Source: an uncultured Lachnospiraceae bacterium (GTDB lineage: Bacteria > Bacillota > Clostridia > Lachnospirales > Lachnospiraceae). Taken from it: a DNA stretch of 64,000 nt. A program made the translations under genes and the position numbers. The notes below the pieces were generated by a model. It saw only the letters and a list, made by a program, of their open reading frames with translations, was not told the DNA's origin and searched no databases. The stretch lies in contig CAMWXB010000010.1 of NCBI GenBank assembly GCA_947178125.1, positions 1 through 64,000 on the forward strand, read 5' to 3'. Below, piece after piece: positions 25,427-34,339 of this stretch. Position 1 is the first letter of the stretch; each line of letters begins with the position of its first letter.

Positions 25427-26338
25427 TTATATATCACGATTCTGCCATTTCTTCCGATATTCGGACGGTGTACAATGTGCGTATTCCCGAAATACTTTTC
25501 CGAAATAGCTGCTGCTTCCCAAACCGCAGGCATGGCTGATAGCCGTAACCGGTTCCTGTCCTCTTGCCAGCATCTGACAGGCTGTTTGCAGACGATAAGC
25601 TTTTATATATTCTGCGGGGGTCATATGCAGACAATTACGGAATACTCTGAAACATTCCCTTTCGCTCAGGTATGCTGCCGCCGCAAGCTCCGGGATAGAA
25701 ATTTTCTCCGGGTAATGCTCATGAATGTATATCATCATCAGTTTTATTTTATCATTGCTTCTATTATGTTCTCCCTTTTTCTTTTGAATAGGGTAAAATA
25801 GTTCAAAGAGCATTAGCCATATTTCCGACAGGGCATTGCGCAGCTTTATTTCATACCCCATACCACCGCCTGGAAGATGAAATGCTTCAAAAATACGTTT
25901 CAAAATTTTTTCCTCTGCTGCATTATCCGGAAAAAGGGGAATTAACTCAATCTGTGGGGCTGTGACAATAGGAGTGATATATTTTTGCTCAATTCTGCTG
26001 CCCTGTTCCCCGGCAAGCAGGGAAACATCGAAAATATGAAGCAGCTGGATATTTTTCTCTATCTGTGACATTGCCTTTGTCATATGAAGCACATTGGAAT
26101 TTACCATGCCGCCGCTTCCGGCGGGAAATAATATTTTTCCTCCGGGTGTATTATATTCAAGGCAGCCGCTCTCCATATAAAAAAGTTCTACCGTCTTGTG
26201 CCAATGCCACGGTACATAACGTCCTGTATATTTGTCAAGTTCTGCTCTGGAAGCGATATAGGGAAAATCACATTCAAAATCGGGAAGTAATTCTTCCTTG
26301 CTTCCGGTATAAAATTCAATGCTATGGATATTTTTCAT
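25427..26338 (-). CDS. AraC family transcriptional regulator
   Basis: A 303-residue regulator. The N-terminal half has a cupin-type sensor (WHWHKTVELFYMESG, then a glycine-rich turn near residue 70). The C-terminal 95 residues hold the two AraC helix-turn-helix units (ISIPELAAAAYLSERECFRV, then PVTAISHACGLGSSSYFGKV) and end in the usual PSEYRK. The cupin pocket suggests a sugar or small organic ligand. There is no adjacent sugar-uptake gene on its strand, so the target is unclear; it is divergent from the ABC transporter operon with about 235 bases between them. Confidence 0.9.
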   Translation of the reverse strand: MKNIHSIEFYTGSKEELLPDFECDFPYIASRAELDKYTGRYVPWHWHKTVELFYMESGCLEYNTPGGKILFPAGSGGMVNSNVLHMTKAMSQIEKNIQLLHIFDVSLLAGEQGSRIEQKYITPIVTAPQIELIPLFPDNAAEEKILKRIFEAFHLPGGGMGYEIKLRNALSEIWLMLFELFYPIQKKKGEHNRSNDKIKLMMIYIHEHYPEKISIPELAAAAYLSERECFRVFRNCLHMTPAEYIKAYRLQTACQMLARGQEPVTAISHACGLGSSSYFGKVFREYAHCTPSEYRKKWQNRDI

Positions 26339-26493
26339 GTATATTCACCTGCACATCTGTAATTCTGTGTTAAATTTATGAATTAAATATACGGGAATGG
26401 CCCGGCAATTGTCAATCAATGCGGCGTATCCTTCAACGGAAAAGAAAAAAGCAGGAATGAGGGGGATTTTATAGTCATGAGTATTTTTTACCC

Positions 26494-26529
26494 GAATGTA
26501 ACCAGAATGTAACATCCACCGTTTATAAT
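26494..26529 (+). promoter_or_regulatory. Two GAATGTAAC direct repeats with TATAAT: response regulator box
   Basis: GAATGTAAC occurs at 26494-26502 and 26505-26513, 11 bases apart, and a perfect TATAAT follows at 26524-26529 without a -35. The design parallels the TGATG arrays but with a different word, so the binder is probably the other regulator, encoded at 29883-30557 at the end of this operon. Confidence 0.68.
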
Positions 26530-26573
26530 CGGAAAATAACAAAACAATCTGTGAAAGGGGTATCGTTAATTCT

Positions 26574-27269
26574 ATGGAAATTTTAAAAGCAGTACATTTG
26601 AAAAAATATTACGAGAGCGGAGAAACGATTGTGAAAGCGGTGGATGATATCAGTTTTTCCATTGAAAAGGGAAGTTTTACCGCAATCGTGGGGACGTCGG
26701 GGAGCGGAAAGACGACATTGTTAAATCTGATCGGCGGCCTGGATTATGCGGACAGCGGAGAGGTCATCGTGGACGGGCATTCGATTTTGAAAATGAAGGA
26801 AGAAGAACTGACCATATTCCGCCGGAGAAATATCGGATTCATTTTTCAGAATTATAATCTGGTCTCGGTGCAGAATGTTTATAAGAACATCGTGCTTCCG
26901 ATCAGGCTGGACGGCAACAGGCCGGATAAGGAATATATCGGACATATCTGTGATGTGCTGGGAATCGAAGGGAAGATGGACAGATATCCGAATCAGCTTT
27001 CCGGCGGGCAGCAGCAGCGGGTGGCGATCGCAAGGGCGCTTGCGGCGAAGCCGGCGGTTCTGCTCGCGGACGAACCCACCGGGAATCTGGATTCCAACAC
27101 GAGCGCAGAGGTCATCGGGCTTTTGAAAATGACGGGAAAAGAATTTCATCAGACAATCGTTATGATCACGCATAACGAAGCGATTGCCCAGCTGGCGGAC
27201 CGGGTCATTCATCTGGAAGACGGTAAGATCGTCGGGGATAAGGCCAAAGAAGGGGGGCAGGAAAGATGA
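26574..27269 (+). CDS. ABC transporter ATP-binding protein (MacB/BceA type)
   Basis: A 231-residue ATPase with Walker A G40-T-S-G-S-G-K-T47, the Q-loop FQNYNL, the signature L142-S-G-G-Q-Q-Q-R149 and Walker B AVLLADE ending at E167. It is of the type that pairs with FtsX-domain permeases (LolD, MacB, BceA), which move or sense cell-envelope-active peptides rather than import nutrients. The permease start overlaps its stop by four bases (ATGA). The promoter carries a two-repeat response regulator box, so expression is probably induced by the two-component system at the end of the same unit. Confidence 0.93.
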   Translation: MEILKAVHLKKYYESGETIVKAVDDISFSIEKGSFTAIVGTSGSGKTTLLNLIGGLDYADSGEVIVDGHSILKMKEEELTIFRRRNIGFIFQNYNLVSVQNVYKNIVLPIRLDGNRPDKEYIGHICDVLGIEGKMDRYPNQLSGGQQQRVAIARALAAKPAVLLADEPTGNLDSNTSAEVIGLLKMTGKEFHQTIVMITHNEAIAQLADRVIHLEDGKIVGDKAKEGGQER

Positions 27270-29830
27270 ACATCCTATTTCAAAATTCCAATGTCGGACT
27301 GGAAAAAGAACTGGCGGCGGAGGATTACAAAGCCCATCCGGTCAGAAACAGGATGGCGATACTTGCGGTAGCGTTGACTGCTATTTTGATCTGTGTTGTT
27401 TTCACTGTCGGATTCGGCTTTGTCGGAGCCATGAACCTGTCTTTCGGAGCATCGCCCGGGCCGGGAGCAGACAGCTGCTGCATCTATGGAGATGAGGAAA
27501 TCCTGGCGCGGGTGAGGGAGCTTCCCCAGGTGGACTGGGCAGCTTATGTAAAAAGATGCAGCACGACTTATCTTCATAATAAAGAATTTTCGGGCATGGA
27601 GGTCCGTCTGTTCATTGCGGATGACGTGCATTATGAGAAAAACATGGTGGAGCTGACTGCGGGGAAGTATCCTGAGAAAGCGAATGAAATCCTCGTATCG
27701 GATACTTTGTCCAGGCGGCTTGGACTGGAGGAAAAAATCGGGGCGGAGTACACCCTGACGGTCGTCATACAGGGTGAAGGAGAAGAAGCGGAGCAGGCCG
27801 TTCCCATGACGGTGTGTGGTTATTACCGGAACCCGCTGGGGAATGTCAGCAGCATATATGAAGAAATTTATACGGGAGAAGATTTTCTTCCGACTTATAA
27901 CCCGCTGTTGGCGGAAGGTTACGACACAATTTATGTGAAACTGAACAATCTGGATTTCTGGAAGCTTGGGCATGACAGGGAGGAAAAACTGACGGAAGTG
28001 GATGCGCTCGTCGGCGGAAATGGAAACGGATATAAAATGAGCGATATGAGCGGCGGCGTCATGGCGTTGGTCTTTGTAATTATTTTCATGATCATGTTCT
28101 GCGGGTATATTTTCATTTATAATGTATTTGATATATCCATTGTCAATGACATTCGGTTTTACGGGGAATTGAAAACCATCGGTATGACGGCGGGGCAGCT
28201 GCGGCGGATGCTCTTTTACCAGATGAACCGGATTTCCCTGTGGGGAATCGTCATCGGAAGCCTGATCGGATACGGCATCGGGCGGTTTGCTTCCAGGAAA
28301 ATCGTTGCGGGATTTGCCGAAGGGATTGCGATGTATTATCAGCCGGCGGGGCCTTTGAAATCTTTCGTCCTGAGCGCGGTTTTTGCATGGATTACCGTTT
28401 ATATCAGTACCAGACGGCCTTTTCGGAAGGCGTGCGCCATCTCTCCGGTAGAGGCGGCCAGATACCGTGGGAAACAGAAAAAGGGAATCTTTTCGGTACT
28501 TTCCTTCGGCATCAGCGGCATTCTGTTTCTGATGGTCTATACCATATCGGCGGGTTATCAGGTGGATGTGATGATGGACCGGTATAATGAAACGGATTTC
28601 CGTATCAGACATAAGGGCAGTTTGTGGATACAGGACGAAGCTTATCAGCCGATCAGCCAGAATCTGGTCGCAACGCTGGAGGCACTTGATTTTACGGAGA
28701 ATTTCGGACTGGTCTATCAGGCAAGAACGAAGCCGGATTATTTTTTATGGAACGGTTCATACAAGTACGAAGCATCCATTGGGGAAATCGGAAAAGAGGG
28801 AGAGCTTGCGGAAGAAATGCGTGCCTATAATGCGCACTTTAGAGAAATGGGCGGTGACATGGATGAATTTCCGGAAAACGAAAGAGGAAATTATAAGGTC
28901 CGGGTACTCGGCGTGCCGCCAGAATATCTGGCCCGGGATGAAAAATATCTGGACGTGCTGGAAGGCAGCCTGGATGCGGAAAAATTTGCAGAGGGCGGCT
29001 ATATGATATATAAACGCCTGCTGCTGGTGGGGAAAGAGCAGGCGCTCGCGTTGACGGAGGGGATGGCATATCAGGTACATGCGGGCGATCAGGTCACGGT
29101 GCGCTTTTATGACGACGCAGCACAGCATTATGTGGAGAAAACTTATACGGTTATGGCAATTGTTGTTGATAACAGTATGTTTTCGACGTCAAATACACAC
29201 AACGGTAATATTATCATAAGCGATGAAGAATTTTGCAGTATTTATTCCGACCATGAGAATCTCGTGAGCAGTATCTGCTTTGATTCTCCGCAGAAATTTG
29301 ACAGCAAGAGCCTGGAAGCCGGAAGGGCGCAGTATGAGACGGTGGAGAAAATTCTGGAAGAGGACGGAAATCTGCAGCTTATGCTTGATGCAAAATACCA
29401 GGATGGCGTATATTCTGCCGGAAACAAGAAAATTCTCACGGTTTTCGGTATGTTTCTTGCGGCGGTCGTCGGCCTGATCGGCATTGCCAATCTGATCAAC
29501 ACGGTGACAACGGATGTGATGGCGAGAAAACTGGAATATGCCGCGATGCAGTCTATTGGTATGACCGGGAAACAGATGGAACGGGATGTTTTTACAAAAT
29601 ATGCCCGCTATATCCTGACATCGGTAGGGATTGCCGCAGTATTTGGTTCGCTGATCACTTATCAGGCAGCCGAAAACCCAACGTTTACGGGATTTTCCCT
29701 TCCGGCGTTTGTGCAGGCATTCACGATTTTTCTTGTTTTTTCCATCTTGCTCAGTGCGGCGATGGCGCGGATCCTGACACGGGTCATGAACAGAAAGTCG
29801 ATTGTAGAGAGGCTGCGGGAAGCGGTGTAA
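27266..29830 (+). CDS. FtsX-domain ABC transporter permease
   Basis: An 854-residue permease with the duplicated FtsX/MacB layout: a first helix (about 30-55), a long extracytoplasmic part, then a block of three helices near 270-385, a helix at about 405, a second large extracytoplasmic region (about 430-715), and a last block near 720-840 with the TDVMARKLEYAAMQSIGMTG motif that also appears in the first half as NDIRFYGELKTIGMTAGQ. This is the two-block permease, without the ten-helix BceB layout. It works with the ATPase encoded just upstream; likely substrates are antimicrobial peptides or envelope lipoproteins, unproven here. Confidence 0.88.
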   Translation: MNILFQNSNVGLEKELAAEDYKAHPVRNRMAILAVALTAILICVVFTVGFGFVGAMNLSFGASPGPGADSCCIYGDEEILARVRELPQVDWAAYVKRCSTTYLHNKEFSGMEVRLFIADDVHYEKNMVELTAGKYPEKANEILVSDTLSRRLGLEEKIGAEYTLTVVIQGEGEEAEQAVPMTVCGYYRNPLGNVSSIYEEIYTGEDFLPTYNPLLAEGYDTIYVKLNNLDFWKLGHDREEKLTEVDALVGGNGNGYKMSDMSGGVMALVFVIIFMIMFCGYIFIYNVFDISIVNDIRFYGELKTIGMTAGQLRRMLFYQMNRISLWGIVIGSLIGYGIGRFASRKIVAGFAEGIAMYYQPAGPLKSFVLSAVFAWITVYISTRRPFRKACAISPVEAARYRGKQKKGIFSVLSFGISGILFLMVYTISAGYQVDVMMDRYNETDFRIRHKGSLWIQDEAYQPISQNLVATLEALDFTENFGLVYQARTKPDYFLWNGSYKYEASIGEIGKEGELAEEMRAYNAHFREMGGDMDEFPENERGNYKVRVLGVPPEYLARDEKYLDVLEGSLDAEKFAEGGYMIYKRLLLVGKEQALALTEGMAYQVHAGDQVTVRFYDDAAQHYVEKTYTVMAIVVDNSMFSTSNTHNGNIIISDEEFCSIYSDHENLVSSICFDSPQKFDSKSLEAGRAQYETVEKILEEDGNLQLMLDAKYQDGVYSAGNKKILTVFGMFLAAVVGLIGIANLINTVTTDVMARKLEYAAMQSIGMTGKQMERDVFTKYARYILTSVGIAAVFGSLITYQAAENPTFTGFSLPAFVQAFTIFLVFSILLSAAMARILTRVMNRKSIVERLREAV

Positions 29831-29882
29831 GGAGTTTTTTACAGAAATTGAAAAGGAAGAAGCGGTATTATGGGGGAAGGGT

Positions 29883-30557
29883 ATGGAACAGCATATTTTA
29901 ATTATTGAAGATGATAAAACATTAAATGCCGGGATTGCATTTGCGCTGGAAAAAGAAGGCTATGCCGTTCACAGTGCGCATAGTCTTCTGGAGGCGGAAA
30001 AACGTCTTAGACAGAAAATGAATCTGATTTTGCTCGACGTGAATCTGCCGGACGGAGACGGCCGGGACTTTCTGCAGAATATTCTCGCCGGGCAGTCTGT
30101 CCCGGTAATCTGCCTGACGGCACTCGATACGGAGGAGGATATGTTAAAGGGATTCCGCGCAGGCTGTGACGATTATGTGACAAAGCCCTTTTCCATGCCG
30201 GTGCTTGTGATGAAGATCAAAGCGTTGTTAAAGCGCAGCGAAGGAATGTCGAGGCAGATTTACTGTTCCGGCGATCTGGTTTATGATTTTGAAGGCAAGA
30301 CACTAAGAAAGCGTGACAGCGTGGTAGAACTTACCGCGCTGGAAGTGCGGATGCTGGAGTTTTTTATCCGGAACAGAGGCATTGTGCTGACAAGGGAAAA
30401 TTTGCTGGATAAAATCTGGGATGCGGAAGAACGGTATGTGGAAGAGCGGACACTGAATGTCAGTGTCCGCAGACTGCGCAAGAAGATAGAAGACAATCCG
30501 GAAGAGCCGAGGTATATCAGGACGGTGTTCGGGATTGGTTATAAGTGGGAAGTGTGA
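29883..30557 (+). CDS. OmpR family response regulator of the ABC transporter operon
   Basis: A 224-residue regulator: receiver domain with D10-D11 and phospho-acceptor D52 (LILLDVNLPDGDG), the KPFSMPVL turn, and a winged-helix domain from about residue 130 ending in TLNVSVRRLRKKIED and FGIGYKW. It is in the group that controls peptide-sensing ABC transporters in Firmicutes. It lies 52 bases after the permease and 19 before its kinase. The GAATGTAAC repeats at 26494-26513 are its likely binding site, which would make the operon self-inducing. Confidence 0.92.
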   Translation: MEQHILIIEDDKTLNAGIAFALEKEGYAVHSAHSLLEAEKRLRQKMNLILLDVNLPDGDGRDFLQNILAGQSVPVICLTALDTEEDMLKGFRAGCDDYVTKPFSMPVLVMKIKALLKRSEGMSRQIYCSGDLVYDFEGKTLRKRDSVVELTALEVRMLEFFIRNRGIVLTRENLLDKIWDAEERYVEERTLNVSVRRLRKKIEDNPEEPRYIRTVFGIGYKWEV

Positions 30558-30576
30558 AAGAGACGGGTCGTGAGCG

Positions 30577-31626
30577 ATGAAAGATAAAGTATTACAATAT
30601 TTTAAAAGGGGAGAAGGGACGGACAGGATATGGCTGGGCGGTGTAGGCGTGACGCTCATGCTGTTTTGGCTGTTTCTGTCCACAGCGGCCTTCTGGCAGG
30701 ATTATATTATGGTATGGGCGGTGCTGTACGGCATGATGAATCTGCTTGTATTTATCGTGGTATATTTTTTTCTGGCGCGACATGTAAATGGGACTTTGTA
30801 TGTGCTCAGCGGCATGGTGGAGGAGCTGATCGGCGGAAAAGAGAAAATAGAATTTTCGCCTGTAGAGGATACGGTTCTGTCCAAATTGCAGGGACAGCTT
30901 TTGAAATTATATGACATTCTGCAATCCCACAAAGAGCGTGAACAGAAGATTCGGGAACAGCTCGATGAAAATATCGGCAATCTGGTGCATCAGATCAGTA
31001 CGCCGATTACCAATCTCCGGTTATATGTCGGTTTTTTAAAAAGAGACGATTTGACACCGCCGGAAAGGGAGAAATTCCTGTCCTGTATGGAAGCGCAGGC
31101 ACAGAAGCTTTTCTGGCTTGGAGAGAGTTTTTCCAAAATATCCCGTCTGGAAACGGGCATCATCCGCCTGAGGCCGGAAAGACAGAAAGTCGAAGCCGTC
31201 ATTTTAGGCGCCATCAATCAGGCCATGGTCAAAGCGGAGAACAAAGGGATGGAAATTTCTCTGTCCGGCGAAACACAGGCCGCCGCCCTGCTCGACCTTA
31301 AATGGACAACGGAAGCCCTGTTCAACATTCTGGATAATGCCGTAAAATACGGTAAATCCGGGACGCCGATACAGATAACCGTGACCGATCTTACGAATTA
31401 TATCAGGATTGCAGTACGGAATGAAAGCGAAATAAAAATTTCCCCCCATGAGTACCATCTGCTTTTCAAACGTTTTTACCGCGGGAAGACAAATACCGTG
31501 ACCGAGGGCATAGGCTTGGGCTTATACATCGCAAGAAAAATATTAGAGGATGAAAAAGCCTATATCAAAGCCGAAACAAGACCGGACGGCCTGACGGAGT
31601 TTACCGTTTTCTTATATAAGGGATAG
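30577..31626 (+). CDS. Short-loop sensor histidine kinase of the ABC transporter operon
   Basis: A 349-residue kinase with two closely spaced membrane helices (about 19-40 and 44-67) and almost no extracytoplasmic loop: the intramembrane-sensing design of BceS-type kinases that rely on a partner ABC transporter for stimulus detection. There is no HAMP domain. The dimerisation helix has the phospho-accepting H138 in NLVHQISTPITNL, a variant of the usual HELKTP. The ATPase domain has NILDNAVKYG and GIGLGLYIARKIL. Start ATG 30577 has only a weak ribosome site. It closes the transporter-regulator unit; a 7-bp hairpin (31642-31667) follows. Confidence 0.9.
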   Translation: MKDKVLQYFKRGEGTDRIWLGGVGVTLMLFWLFLSTAAFWQDYIMVWAVLYGMMNLLVFIVVYFFLARHVNGTLYVLSGMVEELIGGKEKIEFSPVEDTVLSKLQGQLLKLYDILQSHKEREQKIREQLDENIGNLVHQISTPITNLRLYVGFLKRDDLTPPEREKFLSCMEAQAQKLFWLGESFSKISRLETGIIRLRPERQKVEAVILGAINQAMVKAENKGMEISLSGETQAAALLDLKWTTEALFNILDNAVKYGKSGTPIQITVTDLTNYIRIAVRNESEIKISPHEYHLLFKRFYRGKTNTVTEGIGLGLYIARKILEDEKAYIKAETRPDGLTEFTVFLYKG

Positions 31627-31699
31627 CGTTATGGTAGGAGCTGCCGGGCAGAGCATAGTCCCCGGCAACGTAATTTTTACAAATCCCCCAGATTGTAAA

Positions 31700-31728
31700 T
31701 TGTTTTTTCCAACCTCCTATTCTAAAAT
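31700..31728 (+). promoter_or_regulatory. Promoter of the MMPL exporter operon
   Basis: TTGTTT (31700-31705), a 17-bp spacer and TAAAAT (31723-31728), 37 bases before the GTG start at 31766. It lies inside the longer open frame starting at 31631, which argues against that earlier start. Confidence 0.6.
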
Positions 31729-31765
31729 TGTGCTCACAAGGACATCGGTAAAGGGGGCAATCATT

Positions 31766-34339
31766 GTGAGCAGATCACAACAGACACCTGAACAGGATTC
31801 CAATATCATGATAAAAATTTCCAGCTTTATTGTTGATAAGAGGAACCTGTTCTTTCTAATTTATATCATTTTAATTATCTTTTCGGCTTTTTCAAGGAAC
31901 TGGGTACAGGTAGAAAACGAACTTTCCGCTTATCTGCCGGAAACAGCGGAGACCTGTCAGGGGCTGGATTTGATGGAGGAACAGTTCATTACATATGGAA
32001 CCGCGAAGATCATGGTGACAAATATTGAATACGATGCGGCGCAGAAACTGGCGGATGAAATAGAAGCGATGGACACGGTCGGAATGCTCGCTTTTGATAA
32101 TACGACAGACCATTATAATAACTTTTCCGCACTGTACGATGTCACCTTCGATTATGATGAAACGGACGATAAATGTCTGGAAGCATTGGAGGCGTTAAAG
32201 GAGTATCTTTCGGGATACGATTTCTATGTTTCGACTTCCCTGGGAGACCAGTCTTCGGAAACGATCGCTTCGGAGATGAGTGTCATTATCGTGTGGGTCG
32301 CGGTAATCGTTGTTGCTGTGCTTTTGTTGACTTCCCAGACCTGGGCGGAGGTTCCCGTATTACTTCTGACATTCGTGTCGGCTGCCATTCTGAGCATGGG
32401 AACGAACTTCGTTTTCGGTACGATTTCTTTTGTATCCAATTCCGTGACCGTTGTATTACAGCTGGCACTTTCCATCGACTATGCGATCATTTTGTGTAAC
32501 CGTTATAAAGAAGAGCATGCGACGCTGCCAATCCGGGATGCGGCAATCATTGCCCTGAGTAAGTCGATACCGGAGATATCGTCTTCCAGTCTGACGACCA
32601 TCGGCGGTCTGATCGCGATGATGTTCATGCAGTTCGGAATCGGAAGCGACATGGCAATCTGCCTGATCAAGGCGATCATTTTGAGTTTGATGTCCGTCTT
32701 TTTGCTGATGCCGGGGCTGATCGTTTTGTTCGGAAATCTGATGGATAAGACCGTTCATAAGAACTTTGTGCCGAAGATTCCATTCGTCGGAAAGTTTGCT
32801 TATAAAACGAGGTTTTTTGTGCCGCCGGTGTTCGTGGCGGTATTGGTCGTTTTCTTTATTTTGCAGAAGAATTGTCCATATGTTTACGGTTACAGTACGC
32901 TGACGACGCCGCTGCTCAACCAGTATCAGATAGCGGACAATATGATAGAAGAAAGTTTTGGAGAGACGAACTTTGTGGCGCTGATCGTGCCTGCCGGAAA
33001 TTATGACAAGGAAAGTAAATTGTTAAGAGATATCGACGCGCGGGCAGAAGTCGATTATTCCGTTGGATTATCCAATACGGAGGCGATGGACGGATACATG
33101 TTGACAGATAAGTTGTCGGCAAGGCAGTTCTCCGAACTTCTGGAGTTGGACTATGAGGTGGCGGAACTGCTCTACATGGCCTATGCGGTCAACGATGAGA
33201 ACTATGCCAAGCTGGTGAGCGGCATTTCTACATACAGCGTACCCCTCATTGACATGATCATGTTCCTGTATGAAGAGGTGGAGGAAGGGTATGTCACACT
33301 GGAAGATGACTTGATGGATACGCTGGAGAGCGCTTATCAGCAGATGAATATCGCCAAAGAACAGCTGCAGGGTGAGGAGTACAGCCGTATGCTCATCTAT
33401 CTGAACCTGCCTGAGGAAGGCGATGAGACATTTGCTTTTCTGGATGAAATGCATGAAATGGCCCGCAAATATTATGAGGAAGGTACGATTCTCGTTGTCG
33501 GAGAGTCTACCAGCCAGTATGATCTCTGTAAGACTTTTTCCAGAGATAATACGGTGGTCAATGTGGTATCCATTCTGGCGGTTCTGGCGGTGCTGCTTTT
33601 TACTTTCAAATCGGCCGGAATGCCGGTACTGCTGATCATCGTCATTCAGGGAAGTATTTGGATAAACTTCTCTTTCCCGGCTTTGATGAAGTCCAATCTT
33701 TTCTTTATGAGCTATCTGATCGTCAGCTCGATTCAGATGGGCGCCAATATTGATTATGCAATCGTTATTTCCGGGCGGTTCATGGAACTGAAGGAAAAGA
33801 TGAGCAAAAAAGATGCGATCATCGAAACGATGAATTTCGCTTTCCCGACGATCATTACATCGGGTTCCATGCTGGCAATTGCCGGCGTCCTGATCGGGCA
33901 GATGACTTCCGAGGCGGCAATCGCGGGTATCGGACAGTGTCTTGGGCGCGGTACGTTTATTTCCATATTCATCGTTATGTTCATCCTGCCACAGATACTT
34001 TTGCTCGGAGAAAAGATCATTGAAAAGACATCCTTCACTGTTTCCATGCCGGTCATGACGCAGAAAGCGAGCGGGCTTGTCAGCGTCAACGGCAAGATTC
34101 GGGGACAGATCAACGGAATTGTCATCGGTGAGATTCACGGAATCGTGCGCGGTGAAGTCAATGCCATTATGGAAGTGGGCGATATGATACCGCTCGGAGA
34201 AGTGGATGAGACGCTGCTTGCGATAGAGGCCGGCAGCGGGGAAAACGAGAAAGCAGGGCCGGAAGATGTGACGCCGGATACGGATAGAACACAAGATGCG
34301 GTCAGAGAAAAAAGAGAGGAGGCAGACAGCCATGAATAG
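31766..34339 (+). CDS. MMPL/RND family transporter
   Basis: An 857-residue membrane protein read from GTG 31766, which has aaaggggg nine bases upstream; the frame is open from 31631 but that part crosses the promoter, and ATG 31808 is the other option. It has the two-repeat RND plan: a helix near the start, an extracytoplasmic region, five helices with ALSIDYAIILCNRYKEE, then the second repeat ending with GANIDYAIVISGRFMELK. The pairs SIDYA and NIDYA are the family motif for the proton relay. Bacterial MMPL proteins export lipids or envelope components. The last 8 bases overlap the start of the next gene, so it is coupled to the giant GLUG protein. Confidence 0.9.
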   Translation: MSRSQQTPEQDSNIMIKISSFIVDKRNLFFLIYIILIIFSAFSRNWVQVENELSAYLPETAETCQGLDLMEEQFITYGTAKIMVTNIEYDAAQKLADEIEAMDTVGMLAFDNTTDHYNNFSALYDVTFDYDETDDKCLEALEALKEYLSGYDFYVSTSLGDQSSETIASEMSVIIVWVAVIVVAVLLLTSQTWAEVPVLLLTFVSAAILSMGTNFVFGTISFVSNSVTVVLQLALSIDYAIILCNRYKEEHATLPIRDAAIIALSKSIPEISSSSLTTIGGLIAMMFMQFGIGSDMAICLIKAIILSLMSVFLLMPGLIVLFGNLMDKTVHKNFVPKIPFVGKFAYKTRFFVPPVFVAVLVVFFILQKNCPYVYGYSTLTTPLLNQYQIADNMIEESFGETNFVALIVPAGNYDKESKLLRDIDARAEVDYSVGLSNTEAMDGYMLTDKLSARQFSELLELDYEVAELLYMAYAVNDENYAKLVSGISTYSVPLIDMIMFLYEEVEEGYVTLEDDLMDTLESAYQQMNIAKEQLQGEEYSRMLIYLNLPEEGDETFAFLDEMHEMARKYYEEGTILVVGESTSQYDLCKTFSRDNTVVNVVSILAVLAVLLFTFKSAGMPVLLIIVIQGSIWINFSFPALMKSNLFFMSYLIVSSIQMGANIDYAIVISGRFMELKEKMSKKDAIIETMNFAFPTIITSGSMLAIAGVLIGQMTSEAAIAGIGQCLGRGTFISIFIVMFILPQILLLGEKIIEKTSFTVSMPVMTQKASGLVSVNGKIRGQINGIVIGEIHGIVRGEVNAIMEVGDMIPLGEVDETLLAIEAGSGENEKAGPEDVTPDTDRTQDAVREKREEADSHE

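Noticed and set aside
26089..26097. A 9-base match of the complement of the guide candidate (gcacattgg) in the AraC gene
   Set aside because: It lies inside coding sequence, is of chance length and has no extension.
27275..28612. A 445-codon open frame on the minus strand opposite the permease gene
   Set aside because: Opposite-strand shadow with no family resemblance, covered by a well-supported permease.
31631..31765. Extension of the MMPL gene to ATG 31631
   Set aside because: This part contains a hairpin and a promoter-like pair, has no family-like sequence, and a strong ribosome site precedes GTG 31766.
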